From assembly GCA_040403095.1 (NCBI GenBank), contig JBBALI010000001.1:133996-197995 (forward strand): DNA of 64,000 nt, read 5' to 3'. This DNA comes from JAQVCM01 sp040403095 (GTDB lineage Bacteria > Bacteroidota > Bacteroidia > Flavobacteriales_D > Crocinitomicaceae). Under the pieces are notes generated by a model that saw only the letters and a list, made by a program, of their open reading frames with translations, had not been told where the DNA came from and searched no databases. Numbering within the stretch: position 1 is the first letter of the stretch; every line of letters starts with the position of its first letter. Shown here piece by piece: positions 32,420-40,035 of this stretch. Made by a program: the position numbers and the translations under genes.

Positions 32420-33475
32420 ATGGATAAATTAAAAATAAAATTGAAAAGGGCACGAATAAAAACATTTAACTGGGAATATTGGCCGATGTGGCTGGTTTAT
32501 TTTCCTGCTAGTTTTTACTTCTTGTACTTGGCTATAAAAGCGAGAAGTTTTTTCTTTTTCTCAGCATCCAATCCTACGATTGAAAATGGCGGAATGCTGT
32601 TTGAAAGCAAATGGAAAATTTTTAAACTTATCCCAAACGAACTTTTTCCAAACACGATTTACATTGAGGAATTTGAAAATTTTGAATCAATAAAGGAAAA
32701 AGTCAAAGTAGCGAATCTATTGCTTCCACTAATTGCAAAACCAGACATTGGCGGCAGAGGATTTGGGGTAAAAAAAATACATTCAATGCTAGAACTTGAA
32801 AATTATCGAAACGCAGTAAAAGTGCCGTTTTTAATTCAAGAATGCGTGAATTATCCTTTAGAATTAAGTGTTTTCTACTTTCGAAATCCCACGGAAAACA
32901 AAGGTCAAATCACTTCGGTAACATTCAAAGAGCTCCTAAATATCACTGGAGATGGTTATTCAAAAATAATTGATTTGATCAAAAAAAATGACAGGGCTTT
33001 TTTACAGTTTGAAAAATTGAAAAATGATCCAAAAATTGACATGAATGAAATCCTTCAAAAGGATGAAAACCGGACTTTAGTTCCATACGGAAACCATGTT
33101 TTGGGTGCTAAATTTGTAAACTTCAATCATATCATTGACAATGAATTGACTGAAACATTTGATGCAATTAGTAAGCGAATTGATGGTTTCTATTTTGGAA
33201 GATATGACATTAGATGCACCAGTATTGAAGATTTAAAAAAAGGTAAAAACATTTCAATTCTTGAATTAAATGGTTCAGGAGCTGAACCTGCGCACATTTA
33301 CGATCCAAATTTTTCTTATTTCAAAGCACAAAAAGTATTGGCTAACTACTTTAAAAACATGTACATCGCATCTTTTGAAAACCATAAAAAGGGCACTTCA
33401 TACATGAGCTATAAAGAGTTCAAATTGGTTAGAATACTAGAATCTGAGTATAAAAATAAAATTTCTCTGACATGA
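32420..33475 (+). CDS. ATP-grasp-like protein
   Basis: The 351-residue protein begins with a hydrophobic segment (residues ~18-40), then an ATP-grasp-like region: LIAKPDIGGRGFGVKKI as the nucleotide-binding loop, FLIQECVNYPLELSVFYFR, and FGRYDIRCTS with ISILELNGSGAEPAHIYDP providing the acidic metal ligands (E, N). The family forms amide or thioester bonds between a carboxylate and an amine. The single N-terminal membrane segment is unusual and may anchor it. The stop overlaps the LysE-type gene by 4 bases. Substrates unknown. Confidence 0.75.
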   Translation: MDKLKIKLKRARIKTFNWEYWPMWLVYFPASFYFLYLAIKARSFFFFSASNPTIENGGMLFESKWKIFKLIPNELFPNTIYIEEFENFESIKEKVKVANLLLPLIAKPDIGGRGFGVKKIHSMLELENYRNAVKVPFLIQECVNYPLELSVFYFRNPTENKGQITSVTFKELLNITGDGYSKIIDLIKKNDRAFLQFEKLKNDPKIDMNEILQKDENRTLVPYGNHVLGAKFVNFNHIIDNELTETFDAISKRIDGFYFGRYDIRCTSIEDLKKGKNISILELNGSGAEPAHIYDPNFSYFKAQKVLANYFKNMYIASFENHKKGTSYMSYKEFKLVRILESEYKNKISLT

Positions 33476-34050
33476 TATTTTTTGGAATTTTAATTGGTTT
33501 TTATGGGTATTTATTTCCTGGAAACATCAACCTGATGGTGGTCGAAATCTACGCACAAAAAAAATACCGTTTTTTAATCTTCACCCTCGTTTTGATTTTG
33601 GCGTTTGAAACAATTTATTGCTTGATGTCACTTCTTTTACTTGGAACATTTAAAAGCCACCCAAGCATTTTCACCTGGATCGAAGTAATTTCCTCATTAA
33701 TGGTTTCTTTATTGGGGATTTGGATGATTTTTGAAAATAAAAATAACGCGCAAAAATCACAGAGAAATACGGTAGTTCGCGGAATTTTTTCCATTATTTT
33801 TCATCCACAACAAATACCATTTTGGGTAATAATGGGCGTATTTGTAAATCAATTTATTCAACTAAAAGCAAACAATTGGCCACTTTATCAATTTGCACTT
33901 TTAAATGCAGTAGGAACTTTTATCGCAATGGTTTTTTACATGATTTTTGGTTCAAAATTATTCAACTATTTGCAATTAAATTTGAATCAAATTAATAAAA
34001 TAATGGGTTCCATTTACCTTGTGGTTGGGTTTTATGGACTATTTAAATAA
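33472..34050 (+). CDS. LysE-type membrane exporter
   Basis: The 192-residue protein has about six hydrophobic segments. The start MIFFGILIGFYGYLFPGNINLMVVEI resembles the LysE/RhtB family, in which a conserved Pro-Gly-Pro region sits after the first helix (here FPGNINL; quoted parts are split for length). These proteins export amino acids or related small molecules. It overlaps the ATP-grasp gene by 4 bases. Its last ~74 codons are copied again at 35311-35532 as part of a segmental duplication. The cargo is unknown. Confidence 0.8.
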   Translation: MIFFGILIGFYGYLFPGNINLMVVEIYAQKKYRFLIFTLVLILAFETIYCLMSLLLLGTFKSHPSIFTWIEVISSLMVSLLGIWMIFENKNNAQKSQRNTVVRGIFSIIFHPQQIPFWVIMGVFVNQFIQLKANNWPLYQFALLNAVGTFIAMVFYMIFGSKLFNYLQLNLNQINKIMGSIYLVVGFYGLFK

Positions 34051-34469
34051 ACAATTTCAGCAACTAATCCTTTCAGGTTCTAAAACATAAAATTAAAATT
34101 TTAGCGTAAGAGCATCGATTAGTTAAATAAAAAATTTCTCCTGTTTGTTATTAAATTTATAACTTTGATAAAGGATGAAAATTGAAGAAAGCAAATTAAG
34201 GCAAATTCAAGAACTTTGTAAGATTAACAAGGTCAAATCACTATTTGCTTTTGGTTCCGTTTTGCGATCTGATTTTAATGACGCTTCAGATATCGATTTG
34301 ATTGTTGATTTTGATGAAAAAGACCCCATTAAGTACTCTGATTTATACTTTAACTTAAAAGATAAATTAGAAACGATATTGACACGACACGTAGATTTAC
34401 TTGAAGAAAGAGCAGTAAAAAACAAATTTTTCAGACAAGAACTAGATAGCACCAAAGTGAAAATTTATG
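33829..34469 (+). repeat. Segmental duplication, copy A
   Basis: This ~640-bp stretch covers the 3' end of the LysE-type gene, the intergenic DNA and mntA up to the hepT start codon. It is repeated at 35311-35949. By direct comparison the first ~449 bp differ at one base; the last ~190 bp (from 34278) differ at about 15 bases plus two indels. Confidence 0.92.
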
Positions 34470-34477
34470 GATATTAA
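34175..34477 (+). CDS. mntA: MNT-type nucleotidyltransferase antitoxin
   Basis: The 100-residue protein contains FAFGSVLRSDF and SDIDLIVDF, the GSx(~10)DxD signature of minimal nucleotidyltransferases, and ends with a helical tail. In MntA-HepT systems this protein modifies and silences the HEPN toxin. It overlaps hepT by 11 bases. A second, broken copy lies at 35657-35949. The antitoxin role follows from the family and pairing; it has not been shown for this gene. Confidence 0.88.
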   Translation: MKIEESKLRQIQELCKINKVKSLFAFGSVLRSDFNDASDIDLIVDFDEKDPIKYSDLYFNLKDKLETILTRHVDLLEERAVKNKFFRQELDSTKVKIYGY

Positions 34478-34805
34478 GATTAACGCTTGGCTACTTGACA
34501 TTCAACAATGTATTGATGAAATATTGATTTTTAAGGGTGAAAACACTGATTTTTTGGCCTATAAATCAGATTTAAAAACAAAAAAAGCAATCGAAAGAAA
34601 CATTGAAATAATTGGGGAAGCAGTTAATAGAATATTGAAAGTTAACCCAGATTTTCAAATAAAAAACGCAAAGAATATTATTGGAACTCGAAATAGAATT
34701 ATTCATAGTTATGATAATATCTCTGATGAAGTTATTTGGACCATTGTTCAGAGAGAATTACCTGATTTAAAAATGCAAATTGAAAAATTGCTAAAACAAG
34801 AATAA
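34467..34805 (+). CDS. hepT: HEPN toxin (HepT/DUF86)
   Basis: The 112-residue all-helical protein contains RNRIIHSYDNISDEVIW, which fits the RX4HXY motif (R-N-R-I-I-H-S-Y) of HepT-type HEPN ribonucleases; the Tyr is the residue modified by MntA in characterised systems. Also typical are YKSDLKTKKAIERNIEIIGEA at the N-terminal side (shown in part). It begins inside mntA, so the two are translationally coupled. Only one hepT is present though mntA is duplicated. Confidence 0.88.
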   Translation: MDIKINAWLLDIQQCIDEILIFKGENTDFLAYKSDLKTKKAIERNIEIIGEAVNRILKVNPDFQIKNAKNIIGTRNRIIHSYDNISDEVIWTIVQRELPDLKMQIEKLLKQE

Positions 34806-34824
34806 ACTTTAATTCAAACACAAA

Positions 34825-35256
34825 ATGAAACTACTTTTCAAGCTTTTAATATTTACACTGTTCATTTCTGGATGTTCAAACAAATTTAGTAAAACACCAG
34901 AAGAAAATTTCATTGGAATTTGGAAAATTGAGGGTAGAAGCATGTTTAATGGCATTCAAATAAAAATTGAAAAAGAAGACAAAGAATTTATTGGAAGAAT
35001 TTTTAAACTCAACGACAATAAGTTAGTGCAGCTTTTTGCAGACTCTAATGACATTTGGGTTTCTGGGATTGAAAGAAAATCAAATTTTGAATTTGCTCTA
35101 ACAGAAAAGAAAATTGCAAAAGATCTTTTTTCTCTTTACGGACTTTCCTCATCACAAGAATTTAAAGTTGAGTTTTTTAATAAAAATGCCTTTGGATTGG
35201 CGATTGAAAATTCTAAACCTCTAAACTCTAAAATTATTTATAGACGAATTCAATAA
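34825..35256 (+). CDS. Lipoprotein of unknown function
   Basis: The 143-residue protein has a lipoprotein signal (LFISGCSNKF, Cys about residue 17). The remainder is a small beta-rich domain (FIGIWKIEGRSMFNGIQIKIE) reminiscent of lipocalin-like lipoproteins, ending KIIYRRIQ. It lies between the two arms of the segmental duplication and would be lost if they recombined. It shares no function with the adjacent toxin-antitoxin pair that I can see. Confidence 0.7.
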   Translation: MKLLFKLLIFTLFISGCSNKFSKTPEENFIGIWKIEGRSMFNGIQIKIEKEDKEFIGRIFKLNDNKLVQLFADSNDIWVSGIERKSNFEFALTEKKIAKDLFSLYGLSSSQEFKVEFFNKNAFGLAIENSKPLNSKIIYRRIQ

Positions 35257-35310
35257 GTAAATCTTAACTACTATTTTCCTAAAAAATTTCCATTCTCATT
35301 CCTTTATGTG

Positions 35311-35532
35311 ATAATGGGCGTATTTGTAAATCAATTTATTCAACTAAAAGCAAACAATTGGCCTCTTTATCAATTTGCACTTTTAAATGCAGTAGGAACT
35401 TTTATCGCAATGGTTTTTTACATGATTTTTGGTTCAAAATTATTCAACTATTTGCAATTAAATTTGAATCAAATTAATAAAATAATGGGTTCCATTTACC
35501 TTGTGGTTGGGTTTTATGGACTATTTAAATAA
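35311..35532 (+). pseudogene. 3' fragment of the LysE-type exporter gene
   Basis: This encodes the last ~74 residues of the 33472-34050 protein (VNQFIQLKANNWPLYQF... to ...YLVVGFYGLFK) with one base change, but lacks the first two-thirds including the LysE signature. A start at GTG 35308 would be possible. It is a truncated duplicate and probably non-functional. Confidence 0.85.
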
Positions 35533-35656
35533 ACAATTTCAGCAACTAATCCTTTCAGGTTCTAAAACATAAAATTAAAATTTTAGCGTAAGAGCATCGA
35601 TTAGTTAAATAAAAAATTTCTCCTGTTTGTTATTAAATTTATAACTTTGATAAAGG

Positions 35657-35949
35657 ATGAAAATTGAAGAAAGCAAATTAAGGCAAATTCAAGAACTTTG
35701 TAAGATTAACAAGGTCAAATCACTATTTGCTTTTGGTTCCGTTTTGCGATCTGATTTTATTGACGCAGATATCGATTTGATTGTTGATTTTGATGAAAAG
35801 AACCCAATGTAAGTACACCGATTTATACTTTAACTTAAAAGAAAAATTAGAAACGATATTAACGCGCCACGTTGATTTACTTGAAGAAAGAGCAGTAAAA
35901 AACAAATTTTTTAGACAAGAACTAGATAATACCAAAGTTAAAATTTATG
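35657..35949 (+). pseudogene. Frameshifted second copy of mntA
   Basis: The copy starts MKIEESKLRQIQELCKINK as in the intact gene, lacks three bases (removing the Ser before DID), and stops at 35810-35812 after 51 codons because of an inserted base. The rest of the homologous sequence (YTDLYFNLKEKLETILTRH...) continues in the next frame. No hepT follows. The 3' ~190 bp is more diverged than the 5' part. It lacks a partner toxin and looks decayed. Confidence 0.85.
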
Positions 35950-35979
35950 TTCGCCAATCCTAACTCATTAAAAATTAAA

Positions 35980-37587
35980 ATGAAAGACATCGGAAATTTG
36001 AAATTACTTGGAGTGATAATTATTTTGGCTGCGTCAGTGCAGGCTTGCAAAAATTATGGATTTAGGGCTAATTATCAGGAAGCAAATAAGCTTTTACACG
36101 CTACTGAAAACATCCGAACAAAACCTTATTTAAAAGCCCACATGAAAAATGGGGATGTCTGCATTCTCAAAGACACATGGATAATTGACACCAATAAAAA
36201 TACTGTGTTCGGAAACGGGAAAAGGTTTGATTACAATAGAAAAGAAATTTTTTTAGGCGAAATGACGCTACATATTGACAGCGTTAGCATATTTGAGACC
36301 AATAGTAAAATTCTTAAACCAGAAAAGGGGAGAATTGCCACTTTAAGTATCTTGACCGGAATTGATGTTGCTTTGGGAGTTATTTGCATTACCAATCCAA
36401 AAGTATGTTTTGGATCTTGTCCCACTTTCTACATGAATGAAGACAACAATTTTCACTTTGCAGATTCTGAAGGTTTTTCCAATGCGATTGCTCCATCAAT
36501 GGAATATTCTGACATCGATGCACTCAATAATCCTCCAATTGAAGATCAGATTTTTTCGCTCACAATGAAAAATGAAGCACTGGAAACACACTGTGTGAAT
36601 GATGTAAAACTACTCGCCTATCCAAGAAAAAAAGGTGAGCGCATTTTTCAGTCCAAAAGTAACGAATTTTACTTGTGCCAAAACGATTACCTTCTAAGTC
36701 ACGCTGAAGGGCAAGAAGGGATTGTTACAGCATTGCTTAAAAATGAAGATCGACAAGAACGCTTCAGCTTGGCGGACGAAAAAAATCTAAGTAGCAAGGA
36801 AGAAATATACTTAACTTTTGATGGTGTAGAAAATCAAAACGATTTGGGCTTGATTGTCAATTTTAGGCAGACTTTAATGACGACCTATTTTATTTACAGT
36901 GCAATTGGTTTTATGGGAGACCAAGTGGGTGATTTTTTTGCAAAAATAGAACAAAGCAAAGAAATAAACTCCTCTTTAAAAAATGGAATTACCAAAGAAC
37001 TTGGAAACATTGATTTGTATGCATTAAACTCCCGAACCAATGAATGGGAATTACAAGATGGACTTTATGAAACTGGTCCTATTGCAGTGAATAGACAAAT
37101 AATTCCATTAAAAATTTACGGAAAGAATCAACAAATTAAATTGAAATTGGTCATGAACAAAGGTCTTTGGAGGATTGATTTCACAGCGTTGACAAATATA
37201 AAGGGAAAAGTAAAACCCCTCGAAATCAAACCATCAAGCATCTACAATAAAGGTCAAAACGACTTGGATGCACTCTCGGCAATAGAAAACCCTAACAAAC
37301 ATTTAATTTCGATGCCCGGAAATGAATATAGATTCCATTTTGAATTGCCTGAAAAAAACATGGATTATGAGTTGTTTCTGTATTCAAAGGGATACTACTT
37401 GGAATGGATGCGCGAACATTGGTTGAAAGACAAAAACTTATTAAAATTACATGAAATGGTGTATAATCCTAAAAAGTATCTCAGAAACGAAACAAAGGAT
37501 TACAAAGAATATGAGAGTATGATGGAACAGGAATTTTGGAATTCTAAAATAGACACCAAAACTTTTATATACTATGAAAAAAATTGA
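35980..37587 (+). CDS. Large lipoprotein of unknown function
   Basis: The 535-residue protein (from ATG 35980) starts with a lipoprotein signal, ILAASVQACKNYGF, with the Cys about residue 23. An in-frame ATG at 35947 lies inside the duplication remnant and is judged not the start. A short hydrophobic stretch (GRIATLSILTGIDVALGVICI) at about residues 120-140 is followed by two Cys-containing segments (TNPKVCFGSCPTFY). The rest is mixed alpha/beta. No family is recognised. It overlaps the next lipoprotein gene by 14 bases, so the two are probably expressed together and may form a surface or periplasmic complex; that is inference. Confidence 0.75.
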   Translation: MKDIGNLKLLGVIIILAASVQACKNYGFRANYQEANKLLHATENIRTKPYLKAHMKNGDVCILKDTWIIDTNKNTVFGNGKRFDYNRKEIFLGEMTLHIDSVSIFETNSKILKPEKGRIATLSILTGIDVALGVICITNPKVCFGSCPTFYMNEDNNFHFADSEGFSNAIAPSMEYSDIDALNNPPIEDQIFSLTMKNEALETHCVNDVKLLAYPRKKGERIFQSKSNEFYLCQNDYLLSHAEGQEGIVTALLKNEDRQERFSLADEKNLSSKEEIYLTFDGVENQNDLGLIVNFRQTLMTTYFIYSAIGFMGDQVGDFFAKIEQSKEINSSLKNGITKELGNIDLYALNSRTNEWELQDGLYETGPIAVNRQIIPLKIYGKNQQIKLKLVMNKGLWRIDFTALTNIKGKVKPLEIKPSSIYNKGQNDLDALSAIENPNKHLISMPGNEYRFHFELPEKNMDYELFLYSKGYYLEWMREHWLKDKNLLKLHEMVYNPKKYLRNETKDYKEYESMMEQEFWNSKIDTKTFIYYEKN

Positions 37588-38071
37588 TCTTCTAATTTTT
37601 GGTGTCGTTTTTGCCCTTGTTTGCAGTTGCGGAACCACTAAAAATTTGCCGTTTTCAGAAGATATTGACATAAATGAGCATGGCTCTTTTATCAAAATAT
37701 ATCAAAAGCCGTCAAGTATCTCTGGGGAATTAATTTCATTGGACAGCAACGAAATGGTTGTGTTAACTGAAAAGTCAGCGCAATGTGTAATCGTTCCTTT
37801 GAAAACAGTTAAAAAATTTAAATTGATTTTTGCAAACTCAAAAAAATATGGTTGGAGCGTCCCCCTTTTTACAATAGCGACTGCGCCGCTCGGTTGGATT
37901 GCAGTCCTGGGCGCCACTCCAGTGAATATTATAGTGACAACTGCAGTAAGTGAAAGTTCAAACTCAGCTTTTACTTATAAAAACAAAAATATTTCCTTTG
38001 AGGAAATGAAAATGTTTGCTCGTTTTCCTCAGGGAATTCCTACCAATATAAAAATTGATAGCATAAAATAA
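37574..38071 (+). CDS. Small lipoprotein of unknown function
   Basis: The 165-residue protein has a lipoprotein signal (ALVCSCGTT, Cys about residue 19) and a C-terminal hydrophobic segment (PLFTIATAPLGWIAVLGATP, residues ~97-116). It starts 14 bases before the preceding gene ends. The hydrophilic N-terminal part (FIKIYQKPSSISGELISLDS) may be a small beta domain. Unknown function; probably a partner of the preceding lipoprotein. Confidence 0.75.
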   Translation: MKKIDLLIFGVVFALVCSCGTTKNLPFSEDIDINEHGSFIKIYQKPSSISGELISLDSNEMVVLTEKSAQCVIVPLKTVKKFKLIFANSKKYGWSVPLFTIATAPLGWIAVLGATPVNIIVTTAVSESSNSAFTYKNKNISFEEMKMFARFPQGIPTNIKIDSIK

Positions 38072-38160
38072 ATGAATCCGAATCTCAAAAACTTTTTGAT
38101 CTCCTTTTCAAACAAATTATCATTCTATTCCTTTATAGAATTAGAAATAGAATAGAAAAT

Positions 38161-38877
38161 ATGGCGAAAACATTTCTATCAGCACGCTGGGAAAATTTGA
38201 TCATGGCAAACTATGCGGTGAATCCTGAAGTATTGCTTCCATATTTACCTAAAGGTGTGGAACTGGACTTTTACGATGGAAAAGCGTGGGTCAGTTTGGT
38301 GGGTTTTATGTTTAAAAAAACAAGCTTGTTTCGCATTCCAATTCCCTTGATGGGTACATTTGAAGAAGTAAATTTGAGGTTTTATGTGAAACGAATTGAT
38401 GGTGATGAAATCAAACGTGGAGTTGTTTTTATCAATGAAACAGTGCCTTACAAACCGGTTGCTTGGATTGCGAATAAACTTTACAAGGAACATTACATCG
38501 CTATTCCAACTAAAAATGAAATTCAAATAAATTCGGAAAATCAATTGATCCATTACGGATGGAAAATTAACCAACATTGGAACGAAATCAATGCAAATAC
38601 TTCTATTGAAAGCGTTGAAATGATTCCAGAAGGCATTGAAGAATTCATCTTTGAGCATTATTATGGTTACACAAAAATCAGCGAGGAAGTTTCTCAAGAA
38701 TACAGCGTGAATCATCCGCGATGGAAAGTGAACAAAGTATTGGATTATTCTATCAATTGCGATTTTCAAGCGATGTATGGTACTGATTTTACTTTTCTCA
38801 ATAAACAACAGCCACAATCGGTCATTTTTGCTTCAGGTTCTGATGTAACAGTTGATTGGAAAAGGAGAAAGTTTTAA
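38161..38877 (+). CDS. DUF2071 (YqjF-type) protein
   Basis: The 238-residue protein matches DUF2071 by FLSARWENLIMANYAVNPEVL, where the N-terminal W-x-N-L and NP-L-P-LP pattern is typical, followed by DFYDGKAWVSLVGFMF and VNLRFYVKR. The predicted fold is acetoacetate-decarboxylase-like, but no catalytic role is known for this family. It is followed nine bases later by a tiny DUF2256 gene. Cytoplasmic. Confidence 0.85.
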   Translation: MAKTFLSARWENLIMANYAVNPEVLLPYLPKGVELDFYDGKAWVSLVGFMFKKTSLFRIPIPLMGTFEEVNLRFYVKRIDGDEIKRGVVFINETVPYKPVAWIANKLYKEHYIAIPTKNEIQINSENQLIHYGWKINQHWNEINANTSIESVEMIPEGIEEFIFEHYYGYTKISEEVSQEYSVNHPRWKVNKVLDYSINCDFQAMYGTDFTFLNKQQPQSVIFASGSDVTVDWKRRKF

Positions 38878-38885
38878 TTCAAAAG

Positions 38886-39023
38886 ATGAAAAAGCGCGAT
38901 TTACCAACTAAGATTTGCGTAGTTTGCAAACGTCCTTTCACGTGGCGAAAGAAATGGGAAAAGGTGTGGGACAACGTAAAATATTGCAGCGATAAATGTA
39001 GAATCAATCGCAGTAAAGATTGA
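38886..39023 (+). CDS. DUF2256 small zinc-ribbon protein
   Basis: The 45-residue protein reads MKKRDLPTKICVVCKRPFTW, then a basic RKKWEKVWDNVKYCSDKCR stretch. The CxxC...CxxxC arrangement and FTWRKKW are those of DUF2256. It starts 8 bases after the DUF2071 stop and may be co-translated with it. It is too short for default ORF thresholds. The function is unknown; the zinc ribbon could bind nucleic acid. Confidence 0.85.
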   Translation: MKKRDLPTKICVVCKRPFTWRKKWEKVWDNVKYCSDKCRINRSKD

Positions 39024-39186
39024 ATCAATTCCCAAAACAAAACTTATAATTTTACAACAATCTACTCAAATTGTGTAAGGTTTATTTTCGCAAAAGTAAA
39101 CACCTTTAAACTTTGATTTATTTTCAGGCTGATTAGCTTAATTATTCAGCACAAAATTCACAGAATCAATCTTTAAAACACAATTT

Positions 39187-40026
39187 ATGAAAAACTATCT
39201 TTCTATTTATTTGTATGGCGCCAGCATTATTTTAACTGGCGTTTTCCTTACAATTTCAGCGTTTAGCACTTACAAAAACATTGTTTTAACACTTGGGATA
39301 ACCTTAACTGCTGGTTCATTGTTTGCCTTTATCGCAGCATTTTCGATTGAACGAAAACAAGTTCAATTTGCTTATCACAACCTGCACGCGCTGGTAATGT
39401 TGGTCTATGGGATTTTCATCTTGACTTTTTGCGACACGATGGACAAATTGCTCTCTGCCACTTCCTATCTTTTCATTTTCTATGCTGTTTCGGAAATTAT
39501 TTTTTGCAGTTGGATTTTTAATTTAAGACAAAAAGTCGTTTTTAAAATCTTACTTATTCGGGTTGCTTTAGGACTAGCCATTGGAATCGGCACTGTCGTC
39601 TCAATCTATTTTACCACTTTTCAGCTTGAAAGCTTTGGTATATTGTTCATATTCATTGGAATTAACATCCTTCTTTACGTGCCGATTATGAAAGGAAAAG
39701 AAACAATGGTAATGGAAAATGTCATTCATAAAGCAGAAAATTTCGAAGGATATCCGCACTATCCAGCATCAGAGGATATTTATAATCACCAAAAAGAAGA
39801 AACCGATTTGGATCCAGAAGATATTTCGAAGAAAAAAACTCCAAATGAAACAGAAGGTGGACAAAACGAAAAAGGTTTCAAAAACCATATGTCAGGGAAC
39901 GATTTAGACATTCCCGGAACAGATTTAGACAACCAAGAAGAACAAATTGGAAATGAAGACGAAGAAAACAATTATTACAGTTTGGGTGGAGATGATCACA
40001 ATGATTTAGAAGAAGATAAAGACTAA
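39187..40026 (+). CDS. HdeD-like membrane protein with acidic C-terminal tail
   Basis: The 279-residue protein has about six membrane segments in residues 1-170 arranged as in HdeD/DUF308 proteins (repeated helical hairpins). From about residue 185 it has a ~95-residue highly acidic, disordered tail (TDLDPEDISKKKTPNE, EEQIGNEDEENNYYSLGGDD, then NDLEEDKD). HdeD is an acid-stress inner-membrane protein in E. coli; such a tail is not part of it. It precedes an eRF1-like gene by 9 bases. General stress function is inference. Confidence 0.7.
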   Translation: MKNYLSIYLYGASIILTGVFLTISAFSTYKNIVLTLGITLTAGSLFAFIAAFSIERKQVQFAYHNLHALVMLVYGIFILTFCDTMDKLLSATSYLFIFYAVSEIIFCSWIFNLRQKVVFKILLIRVALGLAIGIGTVVSIYFTTFQLESFGILFIFIGINILLYVPIMKGKETMVMENVIHKAENFEGYPHYPASEDIYNHQKEETDLDPEDISKKKTPNETEGGQNEKGFKNHMSGNDLDIPGTDLDNQEEQIGNEDEENNYYSLGGDDHNDLEEDKD

Positions 40027-40035
40027 AATTAAATT

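Larger units (their letters stand above)
35311..35949 (+). repeat. Segmental duplication, copy B
   Basis: Second copy of 33829-34469, offset 1,482 bases at the start and 1,480 at the end because of a 3-base deletion and a 1-base insertion. The sequence is nearly identical up to 35759 and then changes abruptly to about 8% divergence. Confidence 0.92.

Noticed and set aside
38245..38817. 190-codon minus-strand ORF inside the DUF2071 gene
   Set aside because: The plus-strand DUF2071 frame is well supported, and the antisense translation has no domain, signal peptide or RBS.
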